Made by a program: the position numbers and the translations under genes. Shown in pieces: positions 34,201 through 43,448 of a stretch of DNA of 64,000 nt. A model generated the notes under the pieces. It was given only the letters and a program-made list of their open reading frames with translations. It was not told where the DNA came from and did no database searches. The stretch comes from Heterotrichella gracilis (lineage: Eukaryota; Sar; Xanthophyceae; Tribonematales; Xanthonemataceae), in assembly GCA_032358255.1 (NCBI GenBank), contig JAULBX010017859.1:23039-87038 (forward strand), in the 5' to 3' direction. Within the stretch, counting starts at the first letter, position 1, and every line of letters begins with the position of its first letter.

Positions 34201-35598
34201 AGAGGACGTGACAATCAGCTGGTGCATAACTAGATCTTCCCCAAGTTCGGGCGCCAGTTTTTTAAGATCGATTTTGTCTGCAAACAATTGAATGTCTGCC
34301 ATCACCCGTTTATTTTTCAATTGATGAATGCGAGCATTCAGTACAAATGGATTATTATTTAAAGCGTAAGTGCCTTGCACAACGAAATTTTCAGGTTCAC
34401 CTTTGAGACTTAATTGACATGTAAGTTCAGACTGTTGAAATGGACCGGGAAGTGGAATACTTAATAGTTCTGCAAGTTCTTCCGTTGAAACACTAAGTGG
34501 TGAGAACTTGAGATTAAAAACCGGAGTGGTTCTCAATCTATAAACACTACCATAAACCTGTATGTTTGTTTTTTTCTTGACGTTTAAGGCAAGCTTTATA
34601 ATGTTAAGGGTGTCGGCAAAATACATTAATTCACCTTGCAGGTATACTTTCGGCGCATTTGATTTAAAGAGTTTGTTGTTCTTATCAATAAGTTGAATGA
34701 GGCCTGGTGAAAAGTAGGATTGGTCAAGTTGCAGATGCATTTTTTTTCCATTTTTAGTTTCATGCATGGCCAATTCTTTAATGTTTAAATCTAGTCCGGG
34801 TAATTTAATACTTAAGGCATGCACGGCTGCGCCCTTGTAATTTTGAACACTTAGTTCTCTGGAATTCATTTTTACCGAGAGTGTATCCTGAATAAGAAAA
34901 TCAAGACGTTTTAATTTAAGGTCAGCGCCTCCTGTGTTGTTCCAACCATGCAATTCGAGGTTTATATCTGCTATTTGTGTTTTTGAGTCACCTTTGCGAA
35001 TCGTTAAATTGTGTTCATTTATTTCTAAATGTAGTACCTTAAATTTTGGCACGCCATCAGGTATGTAAAAGGGTTCCGGTTTTCCTTCTACGGTATCCAC
35101 CTCATTTTTTTTCGAAAAGGCAAAATCAAATTTCCCTTTATTATATGTCAAACGATTAATGGTGATGGAATCATTCCAGAATAATTGATCAATAGCGAGC
35201 TCCGGAAAATCAAGAGAAATAGTATCACTTATTTTTTCAACTTTAATGAGAACATCTGTTAAACGAACCTCATTAAAATCAATGAGCGGAATAACACTAT
35301 AAGAAAATGGCGAACTGCTAGGTTTTATTCTCACTATGGCTCCAGAAACAATTAGATGCTCACCCTTAAACTCACCCGATAATAAGGATCCAAAATGAAG
35401 ATCTACATCGGTGTTTTTAATTTCGAGCTTAACATTAGGTTTATCAAGTACAAATCCTGAAAGTTTAATGTTAAGCGGAAAGCTAATATGGATCGATTGA
35501 AACGAGATCCCTTTATTTTTTAAGTTTTGTAACAATAAAAAATAAGAACCAAAAAGTAAAATGGTTAATACTATAAGTGTATAAACTAGTTTTTTCAA
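31273..35598 (-). CDS. tamB: TamB, periplasm-spanning translocation and assembly module protein
   Basis: Protein of 1441 residues, the largest of the AsmA/TamB class here. One N-terminal hydrophobic helix (about 5-25) anchors it in the inner membrane; the rest is a long run of amphipathic beta strands expected to form a hydrophobic groove across the periplasm. The C-terminal DUF490 domain (about 1080-1420) shows GDLQLRKGKEMLPEIFGSISSTQGKIYYDLP, LLFGKVNND and the terminal SVGGNFDIG and VSFNYNKRF strands. Next gene, without gap, is tamL. Together they would act in outer-membrane biogenesis. Confidence 0.93.
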   Translation of the reverse strand: MKKLVYTLIVLTILLFGSYFLLLQNLKNKGISFQSIHISFPLNIKLSGFVLDKPNVKLEIKNTDVDLHFGSLLSGEFKGEHLIVSGAIVRIKPSSSPFSYSVIPLIDFNEVRLTDVLIKVEKISDTISLDFPELAIDQLFWNDSITINRLTYNKGKFDFAFSKKNEVDTVEGKPEPFYIPDGVPKFKVLHLEINEHNLTIRKGDSKTQIADINLELHGWNNTGGADLKLKRLDFLIQDTLSVKMNSRELSVQNYKGAAVHALSIKLPGLDLNIKELAMHETKNGKKMHLQLDQSYFSPGLIQLIDKNNKLFKSNAPKVYLQGELMYFADTLNIIKLALNVKKKTNIQVYGSVYRLRTTPVFNLKFSPLSVSTEELAELLSIPLPGPFQQSELTCQLSLKGEPENFVVQGTYALNNNPFVLNARIHQLKNKRVMADIQLFADKIDLKKLAPELGEDLVMHQLIVTSSFDIGKVSTLNKFDIHLQSDSVLYKNNRLIHPDLNVSFKNKTTEFWLESNKQNWKISVTAFGDLLQSKDIRFTGYAYLEDLGKIMKDYPTGLLSADFNGQVNRSTDSLFVFFELEKLLLTSKTGNKNQFQSSEIKFIKKESNYFFGIKTGANDVLKTEFSDDLISWIKNPKKEKSSLPDFYLTSTIELDSTLTEQFIGTKIHFDLKKLELRAASTNVKALIDIPLITFGPNSVKNLKSSLTYDQNEKEAELQIGHIITNFLNLDSLKTSVTLHHTDSLTYQLTGKVPSINQSLQLSGGLNLLPESYHICFTKQNSLQLGEQNWQYINGEGIFINKETKKVSGNLQVANQEQKIIFSDLNEAIFLELDSINMGPIVDIFVKDFEVDARLSLKTSYNQQKDELALAGKLSKMELDSISLGTTSFSANISPSKQDFATQLVSSAWEMHLKAQKTSDESEIEASIDQLNLSKLDSIFHLVSSDVELSGQLKGDVKFVNGKTKTSEGQLEFDKFHFKMKEFGTETNIDKQQIKLSDHFIRLNDFIITDVAKNEIKLNGKIGLNEEDQNLLSIVSKKFIVFTNDKPNAITKGKLEIESDLKIKGGINNLAISGDLNLLKGGNINHYYKSSVSLNGTTDDVIFINFSEEEEKKFIRKPIKRQFPIQWNVNMNIGSTEVYVLMDKTKQNYVKLYASGDLQLRKGKEMLPEIFGSISSTQGKIYYDLPIVSDVEMNIVQAKTQWNGDLKNPVLNFKGVETFRVTPNEMSADLTDKKNRVPVNVTAMVNNKTLKNFELNFDISSGNADVQNMLSALPAETKESYAINMLLFGKVNNDSKNQSSSMSLVVAKLNEISRRNIKNAELSFNVVNNAEQDINGNREANRIGYDFSKGFFNEKFKVSVGGNFDIGATPAASKSSPLGSIQLEYVMKEEPNLTLQLKRENSYRGPINGQVDESSVSFNYNKRFKNLFRSTKAKKEVISDKQK

Positions 35599-35752
35599 TT
35601 AAGATTTAAAAATACTAATAATGGTGAAATAAGAAACCAATAGGCTTTAAAACAACGCATGATCATTCCCAATAAATAAATTATTACGCGATGTCGATCT
35701 TTGATAAAAATGGATGTTCTTCTGAATCATTTGGTTTATCATAAGAAACAAC

Positions 35753-36499
35753 TTACTTCATCAATAGCACGATTGCGACAGCAATTGCGATGATAATGAA
35801 AAAAACAATCCAAAATAGTAAGTAAGCGGTCAGACTTAAAAAGAACACTTTAATTTTTGAAACTTTATTAAACACTTGTAAAAAGGCCCAAAAGAGCAAG
35901 ACAAAATTGATGGGAAGATTCCATACTGTTAAATTTTTTAAGTGATGTATCTGGTTAAAATACAACAAGACCGGAAAAGTTAATATGGAAATAAATAGAC
36001 GTTGTCCGGCTAAATAAGCATTCATGATCAGATGCTCCATGAAATTATAATGTTGTTTATAGAAAGCGATATAACTTCCAAAGGCAAATAGGGGTATGGT
36101 AAGGAGCTGAAACAAATACAAATGAGAACCTAAAAACTCGTTGAGTTGTGTGAGTTGGTTTTTTGTTAAACTATCATTTGTAGTATTTATTTCGCCAACT
36201 TCACTGATATGAAAATGATGATACAAGTAGCCATAAATAGTTGATAAAACTATTACTAAAGAGATGGGTTTAAAGTGCTTGACTCTTTTGCCTTCAATAA
36301 ACTCGTGAATGGTATAACCTGGTCGAGTAAATAGTTCTTTAAAGGTGAACAATATTCCTTTATCCATGTGCAGCAAGCCATGTTGAATATCATGCCACAT
36401 ATAATGTAAGTTAATTTTATGGGTGCTTGCTTCTTGTCCACATTCAGAGCAGAATTTGCCGTAAAAGGTCGTATGGCAGTTTTTACAAATGGTCGGCAT
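35753..36499 (-). CDS. DUF3667 membrane protein with N-terminal zinc ribbon
   Basis: Protein of 248 residues starting with a zinc ribbon of two CxxC pairs (Cys5/Cys8 and Cys17/Cys20 in ICKNCH and FCSECG). A conserved stretch HMDKGILFTFKELFTRPGYTIHEFIEGKRVKHFKPISLVIV follows, typical of DUF3667, and then about five membrane helices. Function is unknown. The ribbon probably faces the cytosol. Its neighbours on this strand are tamB and a beta-barrel gene, without clear coupling. Confidence 0.88.
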   Translation of the reverse strand: MPTICKNCHTTFYGKFCSECGQEASTHKINLHYMWHDIQHGLLHMDKGILFTFKELFTRPGYTIHEFIEGKRVKHFKPISLVIVLSTIYGYLYHHFHISEVGEINTTNDSLTKNQLTQLNEFLGSHLYLFQLLTIPLFAFGSYIAFYKQHYNFMEHLIMNAYLAGQRLFISILTFPVLLYFNQIHHLKNLTVWNLPINFVLLFWAFLQVFNKVSKIKVFFLSLTAYLLFWIVFFIIIAIAVAIVLLMK

Positions 36500-36549
36500 C
36501 CGCTGAAGGCTTCGAAGAGCTAATTTAAGATCAACTTACTAGATGAATC

Positions 36550-37302
36550 TTATTTTTGAGTATAAAAAACAAAACCAACACCTAAGTTAAGAAACTGCAT
36601 TTTATCAAAGGATTTAACTGGTGCAAAACTTCTGGAGATCAAATAAGTGTCTAATTTGCCGGAGCTGTAATCAGCAGAAACCTGAAAGGCCATAATTTTA
36701 GGAATGAGGTAGAAATTAAAGTCAATACCAAAGTTATAAGCAAAAGCAAACTTTGATTCAAATGAGATAATGTCGTCATAAATTAGATTATTATTAGCAT
36801 CATAGGTTTTTATTTCAAAGGGACGGAAGGAGTTATAAATCACACCGGCTTGACCGTTAATTCCCATTTTAATTCGTTCCGTGAAGTAATAATCATAATT
36901 TAATCCCAAGGTGGTTAAAAGGGGTTGATGTTGTCCTCCGCTGACTTCTGTTTTATTTCCTAAGTATGCAGTAAATTCCTTACTCATGGCCTCATTATCA
37001 AGATCCACCCATGAATAAGTGGTTAAGAAAACAAATGAAAATCCTTTACCAATATTGTTTTTGGAATTAAACGCTACTCCATACCCTGGTTTAGCAAATC
37101 CACCTTTTTCAACATCCGTTTTACCAAATTCCCCCATCGGTAGTGCAATGAATCCACCAATATAGGTGGCTTTGGCCGGATATTCGATTTGTTTAGATGC
37201 AGGTGTTGATTCGTTTTTTTGCGCCGGTTCTGTTTGTGCTTTTAAATTTAAAGCACATATAATAAAAGAAACAGTAATTAACTTTTTAAGTGATGTTTTC
37301 AT
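36550..37302 (-). CDS. Outer-membrane beta-barrel (porin-like) protein
   Basis: Protein of 250 residues with a signal peptide (LITVSFIICALNLKAQ). The mature chain has alternating hydrophobic residues in strands, Gly- and aromatic-rich turns (GFSFVFLTTYSW, LTTLGLNYDYYFTERIKMGINGQAGVIY) and ends in NLGVGFVFYTQK, consistent with an eight- to ten-strand barrel of the OMP_b-brl type. It may be structural or a small channel; nothing more specific can be read. It is divergent from the DUF4421 gene. Confidence 0.8.
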   Translation of the reverse strand: MKTSLKKLITVSFIICALNLKAQTEPAQKNESTPASKQIEYPAKATYIGGFIALPMGEFGKTDVEKGGFAKPGYGVAFNSKNNIGKGFSFVFLTTYSWVDLDNEAMSKEFTAYLGNKTEVSGGQHQPLLTTLGLNYDYYFTERIKMGINGQAGVIYNSFRPFEIKTYDANNNLIYDDIISFESKFAFAYNFGIDFNFYLIPKIMAFQVSADYSSGKLDTYLISRSFAPVKSFDKMQFLNLGVGFVFYTQK

Positions 37303-37376
37303 ACAAAATATAAGATTGGTTATTTTAAAATTAATAATATTTAGTCATACAAATGTTAAACAATTGAAAATAGTTA

Positions 37377-38558
37377 TTGTTTTCAATATATTTATTTTTT
37401 TATTTTTATCAATTTCCATTTGTAAGATTAGCATTGTTCAAGATCAGCGTCATATTTTACCCATTTAGTAAAAAATTACTATTTCGTAATTCTTTTATTT
37501 TCCTTCTTTGCTTAGGGCATTTTGCTTCATTTTCTCAGGCACAAGTCAATATTGAAAGCAAATATTCTAAACTTACCGCTTTTGATACAAATTACATTTA
37601 TAAGTATGAATCAAAACTGGTTATTGGTCCTTGTCTCTCATATCGTAATTATAACATTGCTTTATATCCTCAGGTAACATTTGATAGCATTACCATTCCA
37701 AGCTTGGAGTGGCGCTCTCCATCCAATCGTTTTTGGGGTATTGATTTTAGTTATGATAAGTTTGGATTCACTTTCAGCTTTGCCAGTGTAGAACCTAAAA
37801 GTGAACAAGAAAAAAAAGGGCCTTCGAGCAGTACCAGTTTCGGAATCTCGTATGGAGGCAATCGCTGTTTTATTGAAACATCCCTTCGCAGTTACAAAGG
37901 CTTTTACGAAAGAAATAGTCTTCTAAGAGATTCAACATTAGAAAATTATTATCAGGCTCCCAATCTGGCAGCCTATTTATTCAATCTCAAGTTTTGGTAT
38001 TTCACCAACCACCACAAGTTTGCATTTAAGTCCTGTTACGGCGGATTGTACAGGCAAGTAAAAACAAGCGCCAGTTTTGTGTTTAGTTCTAATTTGCATT
38101 TTAGCGCGATTTCAACCGATAGTTCCATTGTGCCCGATCCGGATAAACAGTATTTCGACAATGCGCTTTCGGTGAGCAGTGTTGGTTGCGCCGGTATATC
38201 AGTCTTTGGCGGAGCCGCTGTTAATTTTGTGATCAAACGAGGTTTTTTTCTTAACCTGGCATTTGTGGCAGGACCAGATTTTCAAGGTTTAAGTACCGTT
38301 ACAAATACATCCCCCGATCCTATTACACGGAATTATGTGAATTACGCTCATGACATCAAATTTGCCACAGGTTTTAATTTAAAATATTGGTATCTCACCT
38401 TTACATTCAGCCATGAAATGAACCGCTTTAATAATGAACTAATAAAAATGAGAACAAGACAAAACTCATTAAGTTTTAACCTGGGTTTTAGATTGGGCGT
38501 TAAGAAACCGCCATTATATGATAAATTTCAACGAACCTGGTTGTATAATGCTTTTTAA
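37377..38558 (+). CDS. DUF4421 family outer-membrane-like protein
   Basis: Protein of up to 393 residues. The hydrophobic export signal is around residues 36-55 (SFIFLLCLGHFASFSQAQ), so the ATG at 37377 gives an oddly long lead; a TTG within this region (37434, giving LFKISVIFYPF) is a likelier start. The mature part matches DUF4421: SKLTAFDTNYIYKYESKLVIGP near the start, then strand-rich segments and GFNLKYWYLTFTFSHEMNRFNNE and LSFNLGFRLGVKKP at the end, as in a barrel. Function unknown, predicted in the outer membrane. Confidence 0.8.
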   Translation: MFSIYLFFYFYQFPFVRLALFKISVIFYPFSKKLLFRNSFIFLLCLGHFASFSQAQVNIESKYSKLTAFDTNYIYKYESKLVIGPCLSYRNYNIALYPQVTFDSITIPSLEWRSPSNRFWGIDFSYDKFGFTFSFASVEPKSEQEKKGPSSSTSFGISYGGNRCFIETSLRSYKGFYERNSLLRDSTLENYYQAPNLAAYLFNLKFWYFTNHHKFAFKSCYGGLYRQVKTSASFVFSSNLHFSAISTDSSIVPDPDKQYFDNALSVSSVGCAGISVFGGAAVNFVIKRGFFLNLAFVAGPDFQGLSTVTNTSPDPITRNYVNYAHDIKFATGFNLKYWYLTFTFSHEMNRFNNELIKMRTRQNSLSFNLGFRLGVKKPPLYDKFQRTWLYNAF

Positions 38559-38742
38559 TGATAGACACTATAAAGTCGTTTATAGATAATCAGTTATTAA
38601 GTATAAGTGAGTGGTGAATTTAGATTCAAAATAAATTAATTAAATCGCAACAAAATATGAAGTCCATTTGTTCTCTTTTCTAATGTTATAAAAGAAATAA
38701 AGTTCATTATAAAAAACACTATTTATACAATATTTAAAAAAC

Positions 38743-40017
38743 ATGAGAGAAATAAAATCAATTGACACTTCATGTAAAAGCTGGATCTTGTTTTTTTTCG
38801 TCCTGTTTTTTATTCAGCATTCCAAGGCTCAGCTTTCTAAAGATCTTTCTCACTTTAAATCATTTGCTTATCATGATTTTAAGTTGAATGAGACAACTTT
38901 AGATATCATGACGAAACTAAATACCTCTCCATTATACGTAAGCACATTTAAATATGGAAAAGTAAAAGATAAATTGGATGACATTAATAATTTTATGCAA
39001 TGGTATCTTAAGTATTTTCCTTTTCCATATGCTTCTTATAGTAATGAAACGAGTTGGTTGTTTGGTTTGAGTAAATACAATGCCTTTAGGTTAGGAAGGC
39101 ACGGCAAAGTAGATTCTTTAACTCAGGCATCAAGCGTCACCTGCTTCCTTTATGCCACTCTCAATAAACAGTATAAAATTGTATTGGAAACCAATTTTAT
39201 GTTCGATAAAAATAATTACAATTGGAAAACCACTTTGGCCTATGTGGATTACCCTTTAGAGTACTTCGGCATTGGCAATGAAACAAATCGTGCTGATAAA
39301 AAAACACTAATAACCACCGATTGGCAAATGAGCTCCTACTTTCTTTTTAGAACATGGAAAAAATGGTATATAGGTCCGGTACACGATATTTATAATTATG
39401 AAAAAGTTGAATTAGCTGAGGATGAAGCTCAGTTGCCAAATTATAATACCAGTGCCGATCATGTTTTAGGAACCCAATCAGGTCTTGGCGTAAAAATCAT
39501 TATGGAAGGTCGTGATAATCGTTTAAATGCCAAAAAAGGATATTATGTAGAAACTAGTTACCAGATCTTTAGTGACGTCATTGGAAGCCAGTTTAATTAC
39601 GATGCTTTTTATGCTGATTTTAGGTATTATTTACCACTCATGAAAAAAGTGACATTAGGAATGCAGGTGCATACGGAAGCTAAAGCAGGCGATGTTCCTG
39701 TTCAATCACTCGCTTTATTGGGTGGTGATTATTTTATGAGAGGAACCTACAGGGGTAGGTATAGAGACAATGTACTTTTTGATGGACAAATGGAGTTGAG
39801 ATTCCCAATTTACTGGATCTTTAGTGGTGTGATCTTTAATAGTCTTGGTCAAGTAGCAGCTTCTTACGATGAATTATATTTAAATAAATACCATTATAAT
39901 TACGGAGCAGGCTTGAGGCTTACCATGGACTCAGAACACGACGTAAACATTCGTTTTGATGTTGGAAGAAGCAGTGATCAAACAATTTTTATTGTAAACG
40001 TTTCGGAAGCATTTTGA
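38743..40017 (+). CDS. Omp85/BamA-type barrel protein without POTRA domains
   Basis: Protein of 424 residues with a signal peptide (WILFFFVLFFIQHSKAQ). From about residue 245 the barrel end of the surface-antigen (D15) family is clear: GLGVKIIMEGRDNRLNAKKGYYVE, then the L6-type motif GGDYFMRGTYRGRYRDN, RFPIYWIFSGVIF and a C-terminal aromatic. No POTRA repeat is visible in front, so it is too short to be BamA and would be one of the small Omp85-like barrels of this phylum. It lies 57 bases upstream of the M48 protease gene, which hints at shared work in the envelope. Confidence 0.87.
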   Translation: MREIKSIDTSCKSWILFFFVLFFIQHSKAQLSKDLSHFKSFAYHDFKLNETTLDIMTKLNTSPLYVSTFKYGKVKDKLDDINNFMQWYLKYFPFPYASYSNETSWLFGLSKYNAFRLGRHGKVDSLTQASSVTCFLYATLNKQYKIVLETNFMFDKNNYNWKTTLAYVDYPLEYFGIGNETNRADKKTLITTDWQMSSYFLFRTWKKWYIGPVHDIYNYEKVELAEDEAQLPNYNTSADHVLGTQSGLGVKIIMEGRDNRLNAKKGYYVETSYQIFSDVIGSQFNYDAFYADFRYYLPLMKKVTLGMQVHTEAKAGDVPVQSLALLGGDYFMRGTYRGRYRDNVLFDGQMELRFPIYWIFSGVIFNSLGQVAASYDELYLNKYHYNYGAGLRLTMDSEHDVNIRFDVGRSSDQTIFIVNVSEAF

Positions 40018-40031
40018 TCCATTCAATTTAG

Positions 40032-40039
40032 TAATTTTG
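40032..40039 (+). promoter_or_regulatory. Putative -7 element before the M48 protease gene
   Basis: TAATTTTG matches TAnnTTTG, 34 bases before the ATG. No TTG at the proper spacing was seen. Confidence 0.45.
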
Positions 40040-40073
40040 CATATTTAATTTATCAGTCATTCATAATAGTCAA

Positions 40074-41534
40074 ATGAGTAAGCACACTAAAAAGTATACA
40101 GTAGTAAAATTAACAGGTCTTGTAAGTTTATTGATAATTACCAACTTGAGCATCGCGCAAAGTTATGTGAGAGACGTTAAAATGGGCGATCGGGCGGCAA
40201 AGCAGGTGGAACAGGAAATGGGTATTTATAAGCACGATTCTCTCGAAAAGGTCATTAATTCCATCGGTCAAAAACTTGTCAGTAACCTCGAAAAAAAACC
40301 AACTGAATTTACATTCGTCTTTCATCTAATAGATACTGATGTCCCAAATGCATTTGCACTTCCGGGTGGTCACGTATATGTCACGCGTGGCATTCTTCCT
40401 CTGGTTCAAAATGAAGACGAACTGGCGGGAATTATGGGTCATGAGATCGTTCATGTGGTTAACAGACATTCGGTAAGACAAGTGAACAGAGAAATAGTAC
40501 CGGCAGTTCTGAAGATTCCGGGAAATATTGTGAATGCGCTCACCTTTTCTCACATCGGATCTCTCTTAAATCTTCCTATTGATCTCATCTCATCTCCTTT
40601 TATTGCTTCTTACAGCCGTAAACACGAAACAGAGGCAGATGAAGAAGGCATAAAATTGGCACAGCGATCAGGTTACAGACCTGAAGCCTTAGCAGAGGTT
40701 TTAGCCCGACTATCGAAAGGAATAGAAGTGATAACCGGTCAAAAGGAAAAAAGAAGTTATCTGGCAGATCATCCGTATACTCCAAAGCGGGTGGAAGACA
40801 TCAACAAACAATTAGCGAAATTTGGTAATAAAGTAGAAAAATCAACCATTTATCCCAACAATCAAAAATTTCTCGAACAGTTCAATGGCTTGTGTTATGG
40901 AGTAAATCCCAAAAATGGTGTGTTCGTGGACAGTCTTTTTGTGCATCCTGAACTCAAATTTTCAATGATCATGCCATCCGGATGGGTGAACGTGAATGAA
41001 CCTACTGTCGTAGCTTCTTCGCCTAAAAGCAAAGATGCAGTGGTTTCCCTTGGAATTACGGATGGTAAAAAATCGCCAAAGGAATTGGGAAAGGAAATGG
41101 AAAATAAGATCGTTAAATCTCAAGGAACCAGCATAAAGTTTTCAGGCGATACGCTTATTAATTCAAATCCGGCTTATTTGTTGCGTTTTACCAATCTAAA
41201 CAAAGGTAAACTGGCTACCATGGAGTTTATATGGCTTTCATTTAATAACCAGGTATATCAACTATCCGGCTTCTCTTATGCTGAAAAAGCCAATCTAACT
41301 GCCAATGCCATACGCAGTTTTAAAGCAGCCAACGCAGATGAGTTTAGCAAGGTGATGATCCCGGAAATTATCATTGTTTCCGCAAAAAATAACGAATCGA
41401 TCGCTGACCTTACTAAACGCTCAGATAATAAACTCAAAGCCGAACTCATTTATGTTTATAACGATTGCAATGCACAAACTCTTTTGCCTGAGAATAAATC
41501 GGTAAAAATTGTGCAAACCATTAAGTATAAATGA
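40074..41534 (+). CDS. Periplasmic M48 family metalloprotease (BepA-like)
   Basis: Protein of 486 residues with a signal peptide (LVSLLIITNLSIAQ). The M48 peptidase part (about 35-270) carries GGHVYVTRGILPLVQNEDELAGIMGHEIVHVV with the zinc motif HEIVH (123-127) and KHETEADEEG with the third ligand Glu (about 188). A C-terminal region (about 275-486) has a domain with VHPELKFSMIMPSGWVN that other members of the phylum carry. BepA degrades misassembled outer-membrane proteins, and the gene follows an Omp85-type barrel gene, so quality control in the envelope is a fair inference. Confidence 0.9.
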   Translation: MSKHTKKYTVVKLTGLVSLLIITNLSIAQSYVRDVKMGDRAAKQVEQEMGIYKHDSLEKVINSIGQKLVSNLEKKPTEFTFVFHLIDTDVPNAFALPGGHVYVTRGILPLVQNEDELAGIMGHEIVHVVNRHSVRQVNREIVPAVLKIPGNIVNALTFSHIGSLLNLPIDLISSPFIASYSRKHETEADEEGIKLAQRSGYRPEALAEVLARLSKGIEVITGQKEKRSYLADHPYTPKRVEDINKQLAKFGNKVEKSTIYPNNQKFLEQFNGLCYGVNPKNGVFVDSLFVHPELKFSMIMPSGWVNVNEPTVVASSPKSKDAVVSLGITDGKKSPKELGKEMENKIVKSQGTSIKFSGDTLINSNPAYLLRFTNLNKGKLATMEFIWLSFNNQVYQLSGFSYAEKANLTANAIRSFKAANADEFSKVMIPEIIIVSAKNNESIADLTKRSDNKLKAELIYVYNDCNAQTLLPENKSVKIVQTIKYK

Positions 41535-41568
41535 AAATAAGATTGATCAAAAAAGAACAGATCTTTTT

Positions 41569-43260
41569 TTATTGGTGATATGTATTGGGAAGGTTTTCAA
41601 AGTTCTCAGCAGTTTCACTATCCAACAAAAAGTCTTTTAAAGAAAAAAGTAATGCCTTTGAGGAAGAATAAAGTTCCCTGTTTAAATTAAATAAGGTTGA
41701 AATATCAACTTCACTTAGACTTTTTTCAGCGGTTAATTTTAAAGAAGTGCTGATTCTTTCCTCATACTCCTGCCTTAAAGTATTTAAGCTATTTACCAAT
41801 AATTCAAAATTAGCCAATGTTTCTGAGCGATTGATTAATGGGAATAATTCTTCATAAAATTTTTTATGTTGCAATTGCATGAGTATATAGGCATTGTATT
41901 TAATATTATTAGCCGAATTCCTTAGGTTCAAAATATCATCGTATATATCTTTCATACCTTTGGCTGAATACATAGCGTTTCTCAATGATGCCATGAGTTG
42001 ATTTAAGTGAAGACGATTACTCTCGTCAGTTTCAGAGTCAACCAGTTTCGAATAAAAAGTCAATATTTCACCTTCGGCTTTTTTTAAAATAATATACTTT
42101 TCTTTAAAACCGGCTTCTTTTGTAATAATGTTTTTTTGATGAAGTAACTTTTCAAATTCATTTTCGGAAGCTTGATCAGTCGAAACATGAAATACCTCCA
42201 TATTCAATTGCATGATTCGATAAATGAAGAGTCCAACTTCTTTTTCAAGCATTTCTGAGGCTGTATCTTTGATTTCCGGACTCGTTGTTTCAAGATAATA
42301 CGTGGCTGCTGTTTGGGGTTCAATAAATTGCTTTTCAAGGAAGTTAGAAAATCCATCTAAAAAGAAATAAACCAAAATGACACCACTGATGTTTATAAAA
42401 CTCTGAAAGGCCACTAAAATGAAGATAGGATCGTTTATACCGATATAATCAGACAAAAGATGAATGATCGGTTCTAATAAAATAAACCCAAATGCAGAGG
42501 TAAGAATGTTGAATAAAATATTACCCATGGCAACTCTTTTTTTTGCCGCAATTCCACCTATTGAGCCAATAAACAATTTTACAGTAGTACCAAGTTCTGC
42601 TCCCAACACTACTGCCACGGCCGTTTCAATGGGAATGATGTTGGCAAACAAGGCACTTAACGCTAACACAACCGTTGCTGAACTGGTTTGAATTAAGGCT
42701 GTAATGATAAAGCCAATTAGAACGAAAACAATAAGAGCTTGATTTAAATAGGGTGTAAAATCAAAATCGCTGATCAAGGATTCCATGCTGCTTTTCATGA
42801 AGTCCAGGCCCAGAAAAAGTAAACCTATTCCCATTCCCAATTTGGAAAACAGTAGAAGTCTTTTGTTTTTTTTAAATACTATAAAGCCTAAACCACAAAC
42901 AGCAATTATGGGAAGTGTGTACGAGTTTAAATCAATTTTAAATCCAAGTAAAGCAACCAACCAGCTATTAACTGTTCCGCCTATATTGGCGCCCAAGGCC
43001 ACGCTCATGGCGTTGCGCATCGATAACATGCCGGCACCAACAAAAGAGAGTACAATCAAATTGACAATAGAACTGCTTTGCAAGACGGCGGTTACAAAGG
43101 TGCCACTCAAAATAGCACTTAATTTTTTCTTCGTGTGTTTTTGTAAAAAAAGTTTGAAAGACCTTCCTTCCATACCTTTTATAGAATCTTCCAAATGGAA
43201 CATGCCATATAAAAACAAACCAAGACCGGCAAGTATTTTCCAAATATCAGTTAAAGCCAT
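41569..43260 (-). CDS. Na/Pi cotransporter family protein with PhoU-like tail
   Basis: Protein of 563 residues from ATG 43260. I choose this start because the first hydrophobic segment IWKILAGLGLFLYGM follows directly, while the extra residues up to 43353 are untypical. The membrane part (about 5-315) holds two Na_Pi_cotrans repeats with the paired motifs TAVLQSSSIVN and TALIQTSSATV, both followed by GANIGGT or GAELGTT. The C-terminal 220 residues are helical and PhoU-like. Family members move phosphate with sodium or regulate phosphate and c-di-AMP responses. No pst or pho gene adjoins. Confidence 0.92.
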   Translation of the reverse strand: MALTDIWKILAGLGLFLYGMFHLEDSIKGMEGRSFKLFLQKHTKKKLSAILSGTFVTAVLQSSSIVNLIVLSFVGAGMLSMRNAMSVALGANIGGTVNSWLVALLGFKIDLNSYTLPIIAVCGLGFIVFKKNKRLLLFSKLGMGIGLLFLGLDFMKSSMESLISDFDFTPYLNQALIVFVLIGFIITALIQTSSATVVLALSALFANIIPIETAVAVVLGAELGTTVKLFIGSIGGIAAKKRVAMGNILFNILTSAFGFILLEPIIHLLSDYIGINDPIFILVAFQSFINISGVILVYFFLDGFSNFLEKQFIEPQTAATYYLETTSPEIKDTASEMLEKEVGLFIYRIMQLNMEVFHVSTDQASENEFEKLLHQKNIITKEAGFKEKYIILKKAEGEILTFYSKLVDSETDESNRLHLNQLMASLRNAMYSAKGMKDIYDDILNLRNSANNIKYNAYILMQLQHKKFYEELFPLINRSETLANFELLVNSLNTLRQEYEERISTSLKLTAEKSLSEVDISTLFNLNRELYSSSKALLFSLKDFLLDSETAENFENLPNTYHQ

Positions 43261-43429
43261 ATTACAAGTACCTTTATGTAAAAATAATAGCTTATTTCTA
43301 AAGTATTCAATTAGTTCAATCTTATTTTGATGTATATCGACAACATCTGACATATATCATAAAAAGAACTAATCTTTATTCATTCCTTCAGTAAAAAAGG
43401 ACATTGTTTATTTATTTAGGCATTTATTC

Positions 43430-43437
43430 TATCTTTG
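43430..43437 (+). promoter_or_regulatory. Putative -7 element before the acyltransferase gene
   Basis: TATCTTTG matches TAnnTTTG and lies 11 bases before the ATG. A TTG is at 43404-43406, but the spacing of 23 bases is longer than usual. Confidence 0.5.
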
Positions 43438-43448
43438 GTGAGTGATTT

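Noticed and set aside
41530-41575. Terminator between the M48 and Na/Pi genes
   Set aside because: AAGATTGATC and GATCTTTTTTT could pair only weakly, with mismatches and a long loop.
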